A stretch of DNA of 64,000 nt from Candidatus Krumholzibacteriota bacterium (GTDB taxonomy: Bacteria; Krumholzibacteriota; Krumholzibacteriia; Krumholzibacteriales; Krumholzibacteriaceae), in contig JAFGCX010000008.1 of the NCBI GenBank assembly GCA_016932415.1, positions 1 to 64,000 of the forward strand, given 5' to 3'. The position numbers were made by a program, and so were the translations under genes. A model generated the notes under the pieces. It was not told where the DNA came from. It did no database searches and was given only the letters and a program-made list of their open reading frames with translations. Position 1 is the stretch's first letter; every line of letters begins with the position of its first letter. Of this stretch, positions 34,342-41,930 are shown piece after piece.

Positions 34342-36051
34342 CTAATTTCTTTTAAAAAGCGACGTTCGGTATCTTTTATGTTTCCTGGAGAAGTAATCAT
34401 CGGTCAGTTTTTTCACCACCCCGGAAAGGGCGGCGATCGCTATAAGGTTCGGGATAGCCATAAGTCCGAGCGCGGCGTCGCCGAATCCCCAGACGATCTC
34501 GAGAGAGAATACGGCGCCGACGAACTGCATGACGCAGAAAACGAACCTGTAAGGCATTATAGCGGATGGTCCCAGAAGGTATTCGATGCTTCTGTCTCCG
34601 TAATACGACCAGGAGATTGCTGTCGAAAGAGCGAAAAGGAAGACGGCGATAGTAACGATATAGTTACCCCAGCTTCCCAGTGGAGAGAGGCCCGTTCCGA
34701 AAGCCCAGGCGGTCAATGGTGAACCGTTCTGAAGAAAGAGGCCCTGGAGGCGAATATCGGCAGCGGGGACAGGATCGCCATATCTGTCGGCAAAAGCTGT
34801 CGAGCCATCATCAGCCACGATGATCGAACCGGTAAAAGGATCGTCCCCGTGCAGCAGCACCGCGGAGTCGACAAGGCTGTGGTTTCTGACAAAATTTATA
34901 TCCGGCGTTTCTCCTTTTGTTACGGGAAAGATACCGGCCTTTTCTATCTCCCCCGTTATCTTCCCGTTTTCTCCCACTACACCCGATGCCTCGACCAGGT
35001 GGATCTCCGCCTGCTTGTCGAAAAGTACAGACTCGAACTTCTTATCTTTCCATACACCGACTGTTATGATGACCAGCCCGGTGAGAGTACAGATCAGGAG
35101 AGTGTCGATATACGGACCGACCATGGCGACCAGCCCCTCCCGTACCGGTTCATCGGTCCTGGCAGCGGCATGCGCAATCGGAGCGCTGCCCTGTCCCGCT
35201 TCGTTCGAAAATATGCCCCGCCTCACTCCCCAGAGAAGCATGAACATGAAGGACGACCCGACAAATCCGCCGGCGCCCGCTCTAGCCGTGAAAGCGTCGG
35301 CGAATATAGCCCCGAACGCTCCGGGAAGTTTCGAAGCGTGCAGCAGAAGGACCGTAAGGGCGCCCACAAAATATATGATCGACATTATCGGTACGAGCCT
35401 GCTCGTGACCTTTCCGATCCTTTTGATCCCTCCGATTATGACCATGCCGACCAGAGATGCCAGTACCAGTCCGGTTATCCATGTCGGGATGCTGAATTCG
35501 CTTTTGAACGAATCGGCCACTGTAAAGGCCTGCACCGCGTTGCCGCTGCCAAATGATGATATGACGGCGCATATGGCAAAGATCACGGCGAGGAATTTCC
35601 AATTCCTTCCCATTCCTTTTTCTATGTAATACATCGGTCCGCCCGAGACAGTCCCGTCATCATGGATCCTTCTGAAATGAGTGCTCAAGGTGCATTCGAC
35701 GAATTTCGACGCGGTACCCAGGATGGCTGTCACCCACATCCAGAACATCGCTCCCGGGCCTCCATAATGGATCGCGATCGCCACGCCTGATATGTTTCCG
35801 ATCCCGATCGTGGCGGAAAGAGCCGAAGTGAGAGCCTGGAAATGGCTGATCTCTCCACTGTCGCGAGGATCGTCATAATATCCCGATATCACGGCAAGGC
35901 TGTGGGAGACTTTTCGAAGCTGAATGAACCTCATCCTGATCGTAAGGAATATGCCGACGCCGAGAAGAAGGACGATGAAATAGGGCATCGCTTCGGGGAA
36001 TTCCCAGATATACTTGACGGCGGTATCGACTACGTTTTTTATCGAATCCAT
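34342..36051 (-). CDS. Sodium:alanine/glycine symporter (AGCS) with a large inserted loop
   Basis: 569 residues, about 90 longer than usual. Family blocks: S-A-T-I-G-I-G-N-I-S-G-V-A near 79-91, G-G-P-M-Y-Y-I-E near 137-144, and F-S-N-E-A-G-Q-G-S-A-P near 281-291. It imports alanine, glycine or similar amino acids with Na+ or H+. Residues about 335-445, between G-V-W and L-S-P-L-G-S-W-G, form a hydrophilic, strand-rich insertion replacing a short loop, probably extracytoplasmic. ATG 36051 has GGGAG upstream. It is 52 bases downstream of another sodium symporter gene on the same strand. Confidence 0.93.
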   Translation of the reverse strand: MDSIKNVVDTAVKYIWEFPEAMPYFIVLLLGVGIFLTIRMRFIQLRKVSHSLAVISGYYDDPRDSGEISHFQALTSALSATIGIGNISGVAIAIHYGGPGAMFWMWVTAILGTASKFVECTLSTHFRRIHDDGTVSGGPMYYIEKGMGRNWKFLAVIFAICAVISSFGSGNAVQAFTVADSFKSEFSIPTWITGLVLASLVGMVIIGGIKRIGKVTSRLVPIMSIIYFVGALTVLLLHASKLPGAFGAIFADAFTARAGAGGFVGSSFMFMLLWGVRRGIFSNEAGQGSAPIAHAAARTDEPVREGLVAMVGPYIDTLLICTLTGLVIITVGVWKDKKFESVLFDKQAEIHLVEASGVVGENGKITGEIEKAGIFPVTKGETPDINFVRNHSLVDSAVLLHGDDPFTGSIIVADDGSTAFADRYGDPVPAADIRLQGLFLQNGSPLTAWAFGTGLSPLGSWGNYIVTIAVFLFALSTAISWSYYGDRSIEYLLGPSAIMPYRFVFCVMQFVGAVFSLEIVWGFGDAALGLMAIPNLIAIAALSGVVKKLTDDYFSRKHKRYRTSLFKRN

Positions 36052-36103
36052 TGATTACTCCCGTTTATCAGAGTGCTTTAGCCGACATTGAAGATTTTTA
36101 CTC

Positions 36104-37453
36104 TCATGCCCCTTTTTTAAATATGAAAATGAGTACGATAAGGATAACCACGGGGCAAAAGAATCTCAGCAGGAAAAAGAGGACAGGAGCGATCCGGTCG
36201 AATCCCGGATACCCCAGCCTGAGCTCCCTTGACGATGACTCCCTCTTCCATACCCAGCCTGTAAAGACCGCGATGAACAGAGCTCCCACACCAAGCATTA
36301 TGTTGCCGAATAACCAGTCCATAAACCCGAGAAATGATGTTCCCAGTCCGGGGAGATCGACCAGCCAGGGAACCATTCCTTCCTGCGAGAGGACAGAAGG
36401 GAGGCCCAGGACGAATGTCGCGGCGGCGACCACCCATACGACATTACGCCGGAGCCAGTGTTTTTCATCTACCAGGTATGATGTCACGACCTCAAGAAGC
36501 GAGATCGTCGAGGTCAGAGCGGCGATCGAAAGGAGAATGAAAAAGAACGCTCCCACCAGCCTGCCGCCGGGGATCAGTCCGAATATCTCGGGCAGGACCT
36601 TGAAGACCAGTCCCGGTCCCGCGTCCGGGCTCATATTCATGGCGAATATCGCGGGAAAGATCAGAAGACCAGCCATGACCGCTATAAGCGTGTCGAAGAA
36701 GACGACGTAGCATCCTGATATGACGAGGTTGTCTTCCCTGTTGAGGTAACTTCCGTACGTGATCATAGCTCCCATACCGAGAGAGAGTGAAAAGAAGGCC
36801 TGTCCAAGGGCAGCCAGGACGGTATTGCCCGTTACCTTGCTGAAATCCGGCCTGAAGTAAAAAGCGAGGCCTTTTCCCGCCCCTTCCAGGGTGACCGATC
36901 TGATAATAAGGATTATCATCAGCACCAGAAGGGTCGGCATCAGTATCTTTGCCCATCTTTCTATCCCGTTTTTTACCCCTCCGTGGACGACAAGCACCGT
37001 AATGACTATGAAAGCGATAAAGAGCGGTATGGAAACAAAGGGATTCGACGTGAAAGCCTCGTAGGTAGAACTGTTTCCTGAAAGGGATTTTCCAATATAT
37101 CCGACTGTATAGCCAGCAAGGACGGAATAGTACGAAAGAATACATAGTCCGGTTATTACACCCATGTATCCGATCAGTTTCCAGGGACTTCCCGGCCGGA
37201 TAGTCTCGAATGCTCCGACAGGGTTGCGGCGGCTGAATCTACCGATCGTCAGTTCGGCGACCATGATCGGTAACCCGAGAAGAACAATACATATAAGGTA
37301 GAGAATGAGAAAGGCCCCGCCGCCATTTTCGCCGGTCGTATATGGGAATCTCCATATATTCCCCAACCCGATCGCCGAACCTGCCGCCGCGAGGATAAAA
37401 CCGAATCTGGAACTCCAGAGACCGCGTGCTTCTGCGTTGTTATCTGGTATCAA
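36104..37453 (-). CDS. Sodium:neurotransmitter symporter (NSS) family transporter
   Basis: 449 residues with 11-12 membrane helices in the LeuT fold. TM1 contains G-S-A-I-G-L-G-N-I-W-R-F-P-Y (about 25-38), the sodium- and substrate-binding unwound region; G-G-G-A-F follows. It is likely an amino-acid/Na+ symporter; the substrate cannot be read from the sequence. The start is TTG 37453 with GGGAGG upstream. It forms a two-gene unit with the AGCS transporter. Confidence 0.94.
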   Translation of the reverse strand: MIPDNNAEARGLWSSRFGFILAAAGSAIGLGNIWRFPYTTGENGGGAFLILYLICIVLLGLPIMVAELTIGRFSRRNPVGAFETIRPGSPWKLIGYMGVITGLCILSYYSVLAGYTVGYIGKSLSGNSSTYEAFTSNPFVSIPLFIAFIVITVLVVHGGVKNGIERWAKILMPTLLVLMIILIIRSVTLEGAGKGLAFYFRPDFSKVTGNTVLAALGQAFFSLSLGMGAMITYGSYLNREDNLVISGCYVVFFDTLIAVMAGLLIFPAIFAMNMSPDAGPGLVFKVLPEIFGLIPGGRLVGAFFFILLSIAALTSTISLLEVVTSYLVDEKHWLRRNVVWVVAAATFVLGLPSVLSQEGMVPWLVDLPGLGTSFLGFMDWLFGNIMLGVGALFIAVFTGWVWKRESSSRELRLGYPGFDRIAPVLFFLLRFFCPVVILIVLIFIFKKGA

Positions 37454-37595
37454 AATCGATTCCTCCCGAGAATACGTCTATTCAGGCTTATCGTCAGAAA
37501 GATATATTTTAAGGAACAACCTACCCTAAATTATCTTCTGCTGGCAAGGATTTTCATAGGGACCCAGGATTCAAGGGAAAAACTCTCTCTCTTCA

Positions 37596-38558
37596 CTATC
37601 GCTTTTGTCCGGAAGCGACGGTCTTCCTGATCCGCTGTCCGGTCTGGGAGAGGTACAATCCGGCAAGGAGTACCAGGCTACCCGCGGCAAAGAGTATCGT
37701 GACCTCTTCATCGAAAAAGAAGTATCCCGACAGCGCCGCCAGAGGCGGGTTGAGATAAATAAATGATGAGACTGAAGTAGCGCTCAGGCGGGTAAGGGCG
37801 AAATTCCATATCCAGAAACCCGCGAGAGTGCAGAGAAGAGTAAGGTAGGCAAGGGCGATCCAGTGCGACACCTCCATTAAAGCGATCTTCTCGAGAAAAT
37901 CAGAGTCGAGAAGAACAAGAAACGGAAGGGTGCCTATGAGGGATGAAAGGCAGGTGATCGTAAAGGGAGAACTTTTTTCCGCCAGGCTCTTGCTTATTAT
38001 AGTGTAAATGGACCAGCATAGAGGAGCAAGAGCCGTGATCAGCGCGTAACGCAGGTCGGCGCGCAAGATACCGGTAACAGCTCCCATCCCGATCTTTCCG
38101 TAATCGATCACGATATAAAGCCCGGCGAACGCGATGATAATGCCCAGCACCGTTTTCAGGGTCACTTTTTCCCTGAGAAAGATCACGGCCAGTATCAGAG
38201 TAAAAAGAGGAGCGAGGGTCGTGATAAGAGCGGCCGCACCCGGTTTGATCTCCGCCTGACCGGTATAGAGGAAATAATTGTAACCGGCGACTCCCGTCAG
38301 ACCCATCAGAATCAGTTTGAGAAAGGAGTTCTTCAGGGCGCGGACCGACTCTCTTCGCCTCGCGGAACTGGTTGACAGATAGACGATTATAAACAGGGCA
38401 AATGGAAGAAATCTCGCCAGGACCAGTTCGCTCGCTGAAAATATCTCCCTGAGGTGCCTTATCGCCGTAAAAGAATTCGACCAGATGACAAAGAGAAGTA
38501 CCATCAATCCTCTTACAGCAGCAACAGGCAGCAGAGGTCTGGAGGAATTATCAGGCAC
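37596..38558 (-). CDS. EamA-family (DMT superfamily) permease
   Basis: 320 residues with ten membrane helices in two EamA repeats; signatures include W-S-N-S-F-T-A-I-R near 26-34, L-T-G-V-A-G-Y-N-Y-F-L-Y-T-G and T-T-L-A-P-L-F-T-L-I in the first repeat, and L-A-P-L-C-W-S-I-Y at the start of the second. Likely a metabolite or amino-acid exporter; the substrate is unknown. GTG start at 38558. It is 142 bases from the NSS gene, so may have its own promoter. Confidence 0.9.
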   Translation of the reverse strand: MPDNSSRPLLPVAAVRGLMVLLFVIWSNSFTAIRHLREIFSASELVLARFLPFALFIIVYLSTSSARRRESVRALKNSFLKLILMGLTGVAGYNYFLYTGQAEIKPGAAALITTLAPLFTLILAVIFLREKVTLKTVLGIIIAFAGLYIVIDYGKIGMGAVTGILRADLRYALITALAPLCWSIYTIISKSLAEKSSPFTITCLSSLIGTLPFLVLLDSDFLEKIALMEVSHWIALAYLTLLCTLAGFWIWNFALTRLSATSVSSFIYLNPPLAALSGYFFFDEEVTILFAAGSLVLLAGLYLSQTGQRIRKTVASGQKR

Positions 38559-38601
38559 TACCGGAAACCTTTCGGAAGAAAAAGAAATTTTACGCAGTCA
38601 C

Positions 38602-38631
38602 TTGAAATGACAGGGCGATGTATGATATAAT
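38602..38631 (+). promoter_or_regulatory. Sigma-70-like promoter for the small secreted protein gene
   Basis: TTGAAA (38602-38607), 18-base spacer, perfect TATAAT (38626-38631), 62 bases before ATG 38694 and divergent from the EamA gene. Confidence 0.6.
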
Positions 38632-38693
38632 AAACCACAGCAAGGTCGCAAGTACAGCAACATTTGGATACACATCAGGAAAGGGTGAGGACG

Positions 38694-39020
38694 ATGTTAA
38701 AACGTTTGATCCTGTTCTTGGCACTTGCATCGTTTATAGCCTCAGCAGCTGATGCTGCTGCGGTTTATCGGGGGAAAAAGGGCCGCAGATATCTACGCCA
38801 CAGTCTCCTGAGTTCGAAGCTGACTGCCGATAAATTAACCACATATAACACATATGGATATCCAGTCCATCGCCTGCGCGTGAATGGATACGGAAAGGTC
38901 CTTGAGCACTGGACCTATTACGAGATAGGAAAAGAGTTTATTTTCGACGAAGATTCAAAGCTGGTCAAGGTCAACAAATTCTGGCCTGAAGACAGGAGGG
39001 AGAGGTTCCGGCAGAACTAG
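38694..39020 (+). CDS. Small secreted protein related to the lipoprotein C-domain
   Basis: 108 residues: signal peptide M-L-K-R-L-I-L-F-L with a probable cut after A-D-A, then a compact domain with Y-G-Y-P, E-H-W-T-Y-Y and E-F-I-F-D-E-D-S-K-L-V. The same spacing of motifs occurs in the lipoprotein at 33352 (W-G-Y-P, E-Q-W-I-Y, R-F-V-Y-F-x-D-S-L-V). The fold may be BamE/SmpA-like. ATG 38694 is chosen because it starts the signal peptide; ATG 38664 would add ten charged residues. A structured trailer and a terminator follow. Confidence 0.7.
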   Translation: MLKRLILFLALASFIASAADAAAVYRGKKGRRYLRHSLLSSKLTADKLTTYNTYGYPVHRLRVNGYGKVLEHWTYYEIGKEFIFDEDSKLVKVNKFWPEDRRERFRQN

Positions 39021-39070
39021 GCCGGTCATATATTTTTTGCGGGAGCGTGAAGTGGTAATCACCTCACCAG

Positions 39071-39125
39071 GGAAAAGGAGAATGTAAAGGATAACTGTCC
39101 CATTACTTCTCCATTTCTCTTTTCC
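39071..39125 (+). other. Structured RNA element with two alternative hairpins
   Basis: Form A: GGAGAA (39077-39082), GTAA (39084-39087) and GGA (39089-39091) pair with TCC (39098-39100), TTAC (39103-39106) and TTCTCC (39107-39112) around a TAACTG loop, 13 bp in all. Form B: 39071-39084 pairs with 39112-39125 over 14 positions with one mismatch and two G-U pairs. The forms exclude each other. A terminator follows 2 bases later. This could be a structured 3' end of the small secreted protein mRNA or a leader with attenuation upstream of lysine transaminase. The rest of 39021-39323 shows only the terminator and a weak promoter. Confidence 0.4.
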
Positions 39126-39127
39126 GT

Positions 39128-39175
39128 CCGGGTCGGACCCTGTACTGCAGCCGCAGGGGCAGACCCGGTTTTTTT
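39128..39175 (+). terminator. Rho-independent terminator
   Basis: ccgggtc (39128-39134) pairs with gacccgg (39162-39168), with ccctg/caggg extending the stem inside, followed by seven Ts (39169-39175). Confidence 0.85.
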
Positions 39176-39277
39176 ATCTCTGAGCTTTCTGTTTTTCCTG
39201 AAAATTTTCAGGAAAACAGATTGAAAATATCCAGTAAAGCTGATATATTAATGGCGCGGTGATTGATTGCCGATTAG

Positions 39278-39286
39278 TGTTATAAG
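39278..39286 (+). promoter_or_regulatory. Candidate extended -10 element for the lysine transaminase gene
   Basis: TGT followed by TATAAG (39281-39286), 38 bases before the start. No good -35 box at the expected distance. Confidence 0.35.
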
Positions 39287-39323
39287 TCTTTGTCCTTATA
39301 TGAATTATGATTGAGAGGTGTCT

Positions 39324-40640
39324 ATGGGAAAGTCGAAGATCGCAGCGAAGGATGTTCACAAGACTCTTAAGAAAAGTATGCTTGTAGACGGGTATCCATT
39401 TGTACTTGATCTTGAGAAAAGTCACGGCACATGGCTCCACGACGCGGCCACGGGAAAGGAATACCTCGATTTCTTCACCTTTTTCGCTTCCAGCGCGCTC
39501 GGATATAACCATCCCGCCCTTACTACCGACGATTTTCTCAAAGAACTTGCGATTACCGCTGTGAACAAAGTCTCGAATTCCGATCTCTATACGCAGGAGA
39601 TGGCTGAATTCGTCGATACATTTCATCGCATCGCGATCCCCGACTATCTGCCCAACCTCTTCTTCATAAGCGGCGGCGCTCTGGCCGTTGAAAACGCTCT
39701 TAAAGCCGCCTTCGACTGGAAGGTAAGAAAGAACTTCGAGAAGGGGATCAAGGAGGAGAAGGGCCACCAGGTCATCCATTTCAAAGAGGCTTTCCATGGA
39801 CGCACCGGGTACACGATGTCCCTCACCAATACTGATCCGACAAAGGTCAATTATTATCCGAAATTCAACTGGCCACGGATCGAGAACCCGAAGGTCATAT
39901 TTCCCGTGAAGGACCATCTCGCCGAGATAGAAGCGGCTGAAAAAAGAGCTGTAGATGCGATCGAGAAGGCGATTGCTGATAATCCCGATGATATCGCGTC
40001 GATTATAATAGAGCCGATCCAGGGCGAGGGAGGAGACAACCATTTCCGCAAGGAGTTCTTCCACCAGCTGCGAAAGATCGCCGATGAACGCGAGGTAATA
40101 TTGATCTTCGACGAAGTCCAGACCGGTGTCGGAATGACGGGAAAGATGTGGGCCCATCAGAATTACGATGTCAAGCCGGATATCATCTGTTTCGGAAAGA
40201 AGACCCAGGTCTGCGGCATCGCGGCGAGCAATCGCATCAATGAGGTCGATTCGGTATTCAAGGTATCGAGCCGGATCAACTCGACATGGGGCGGTAACCT
40301 TGTCGATATGAAAAGAGCAATGAAGATCTTCGAAGTGATAGAAGAAGAGGGACTCGTCGATAACGCGGCGAAGATGGGAGAGATATTCCAGAAATCTCTG
40401 GGAGATATCCAGCAGCGTCATCCTGACAAGATATCGAATGTCAGGGGACTGGGCCTTTTCTGCGCTTTTGACTGCCCGGACGGGAAAAGCAGGAACGATT
40501 TCGTCAACAAGGCGATGGAAAACGGTATGATCGCTCTCAAATGCGGCCCGAGGACAGTCCGTTTCCGTCCGCCCCTCAACGTGAATGAGGCGGAGCTGTC
40601 AAAAGCTGTCGAAATCATAGAGATGACCCTTAAAGGTTGA
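39324..40640 (+). CDS. lat: L-lysine 6-transaminase
   Basis: A 438-residue class III PLP aminotransferase. The motif F-G-K-K-T-Q-V-C-G (Lys pair at about 292-293 holding PLP) and E-P-I-Q-G-E-G-G-D-N-H-F plus I-F-D-E-V-Q-T-G-V-G are characteristic of lysine epsilon-transaminases (L-lysine + 2-oxoglutarate to allysine + glutamate) rather than ornithine or GABA enzymes. In other bacteria the product feeds 2-aminoadipate or beta-lactam pathways; no partner dehydrogenase is visible nearby. ATG 39324 has GAGAGG 5 bases upstream. It appears monocistronic between two terminators. Confidence 0.9.
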   Translation: MGKSKIAAKDVHKTLKKSMLVDGYPFVLDLEKSHGTWLHDAATGKEYLDFFTFFASSALGYNHPALTTDDFLKELAITAVNKVSNSDLYTQEMAEFVDTFHRIAIPDYLPNLFFISGGALAVENALKAAFDWKVRKNFEKGIKEEKGHQVIHFKEAFHGRTGYTMSLTNTDPTKVNYYPKFNWPRIENPKVIFPVKDHLAEIEAAEKRAVDAIEKAIADNPDDIASIIIEPIQGEGGDNHFRKEFFHQLRKIADEREVILIFDEVQTGVGMTGKMWAHQNYDVKPDIICFGKKTQVCGIAASNRINEVDSVFKVSSRINSTWGGNLVDMKRAMKIFEVIEEEGLVDNAAKMGEIFQKSLGDIQQRHPDKISNVRGLGLFCAFDCPDGKSRNDFVNKAMENGMIALKCGPRTVRFRPPLNVNEAELSKAVEIIEMTLKG

Positions 40641-40693
40641 TAACCGGCAGGGGAGATCATCTTTCCGGCGATAGATTCGCGGGGAATCAAGGA

Positions 40694-40722
40694 ACGGCCT
40701 CCGCGCCAGGCGCGGGGGCCGT
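40694..40722. terminator. GC-rich hairpin between convergent genes
   Basis: acggcc (40694-40699) and ggccgt (40717-40722) close a long stem with ccgcg/cgcgg inside. It lies between the lysine transaminase (ends 40640) and the zinc-ribbon gene (ends 40783). No long T tract, so termination strength is uncertain. Confidence 0.5.
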
Positions 40723-40782
40723 CTCATTTCAGATTGAAAGCGGCCTTCAGGCATGACCGGCCGGTCGACGGGGCAGAATAAG

Positions 40783-41067
40783 TCAATCTGCCGAAGGAGT
40801 CTTCGCTTTCTTTGTCTTCTTTTTGTCCTTCTTCTCACTGACAGGCGGATCGGATTTTTTTTCGGCGAGTTCTTTCTTCCCATAATCTTCATCCCGGTAA
40901 TCTGTCCTGTAAAATCCCGATCCTTTCAAAATATGACCAACGGGATGGATTACCCGGTAAACAGGCCCGCGGCATTTCGGGCACCGCTTCCTGGGCGCGT
41001 CCGATATCTTCTGGTCGATCTCGAATTCATGCTCGCATTTTTCACAAGCGTAATGGTACGTCGGCAT
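40783..41067 (-). CDS. FmdB-family zinc-ribbon protein
   Basis: 94 residues. M-P-T-Y-H-Y-A-C-E-K-C-E-H-E-F is the FmdB opening; Cys8, Cys11, Cys29 and Cys32 form the zinc ribbon. The last 35 residues are a Lys/Glu-rich tail. The function of this family is unclear (regulatory proteins, chaperone-like). ATG 41067 has AAGGAG 5 bases upstream and overlaps the stop of the methyltransferase gene (ATGA), so the two are translationally coupled. Confidence 0.85.
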   Translation of the reverse strand: MPTYHYACEKCEHEFEIDQKISDAPRKRCPKCRGPVYRVIHPVGHILKGSGFYRTDYRDEDYGKKELAEKKSDPPVSEKKDKKKTKKAKTPSAD

Positions 41068-41855
41068 CATTGCTCCTTTTTCTTTGCCAGGATGATTATC
41101 CCTCCGATAAAAGGCCTGAAGATCCTGTTGATCAGCCTGTCCGGTCTCGCGTGTGCGCGGGTAGTCGTTATCAGCAGAGTCTGAAGTTCGGGGAACTGTC
41201 TCATCTTTCTCTTCCACCAGAAGGTCGTCTTGAAGTCCTCATCTTTTCCGTGCCATCCTATACCGAAGTCAAAGACAGCCTTGTGTTTGGTAAGGAGCCA
41301 TCTCAAACCGCCGGCTTTTCCTCTCGTCTCTATAAATCGTTTTACAAACATCCGATAAAAGGTCTTGGGATTGATCAGGTTTCCCACAAGAATAAGAAGG
41401 TGTCCGCCTTTTTTCAATACCCTGATCTGTTCGTTCATCCCTTTTTCAAAATCCCAGATATGTTCGAAGACATCTTTTGAATAGATACTGTCGAACGTCT
41501 CATCGCCGAACGGAAGGGCGCAGGAATCGCCCTGCATGGATTTTATGTCAAGTCCGTAATGTTTCGCCATTTCATGAACGAACTTCGGATCTCCCGGGCA
41601 GATGTCGACATTGAAACATTCCGTTCCGAAACCAGCCACCTCGTAAAGCGTAAACCCGACACCTCCGCCTATATTGATTATCCTCTGGCCTTTCCTCACT
41701 TCGAGGAGCCTCATGATCATTTCGATCTCAACGTGGAAGCGGTCGAGATCTTTTCTGTACTGAATATATCTTCGGTCGTATTCTACCTGTCTTTTATTGA
41801 CGTTCAGAGATGGATTGGGTCTCTGGATTATCAGGTCTTCTTTTTTAATGAACAT
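41067..41855 (-). CDS. SAM-dependent methyltransferase
   Basis: 262 residues. Class I Rossmann fold: I-I-N-I-G-G-G-V-G-F-T (motif I, SAM glycine loop), V-D-I-C-P-G after strand 2, F-D-S-I-Y-S-K-D-V-F-E-H (motif II region) and L-K-K-G-G-H-L-L-I. The substrate is unknown; the context (carbamoyltransferase, glycan locus) suggests a sugar or lipid-linked saccharide. ATG 41855 (M-F-I-K-K-E-D) has AGGAG 4 bases upstream; a start at 41930 would add 25 unconserved residues reaching into the gap behind the carbamoyltransferase. Confidence 0.85.
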   Translation of the reverse strand: MFIKKEDLIIQRPNPSLNVNKRQVEYDRRYIQYRKDLDRFHVEIEMIMRLLEVRKGQRIINIGGGVGFTLYEVAGFGTECFNVDICPGDPKFVHEMAKHYGLDIKSMQGDSCALPFGDETFDSIYSKDVFEHIWDFEKGMNEQIRVLKKGGHLLILVGNLINPKTFYRMFVKRFIETRGKAGGLRWLLTKHKAVFDFGIGWHGKDEDFKTTFWWKRKMRQFPELQTLLITTTRAHARPDRLINRIFRPFIGGIIILAKKKEQ

Positions 41856-41930
41856 ATGCTCCTCTTCTGCTGAAGAGATATTAACCGGAATGACACGGGA
41901 AATCAATATCCCCACCGTTAAAAAATTCAA

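Noticed and set aside
34820-35629. 269-codon plus-strand frame opposite the AGCS symporter
   Set aside because: Antisense of a conserved transporter; no motif.
36051-36710. 219-codon plus-strand frame opposite the NSS transporter
   Set aside because: Antisense shadow with Ser/Thr/Pro-rich composition typical of such frames.
39128-39323. Lysine riboswitch upstream of lysine transaminase
   Set aside because: The conserved lysine-riboswitch core sequences are not present and a terminator separates most of the structured part from the gene.
39174-40421. 415-codon minus-strand frame opposite lysine transaminase
   Set aside because: No recognisable domains; the plus strand encodes a full class III aminotransferase with intact active site. 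It arises from a codon-composition shadow.
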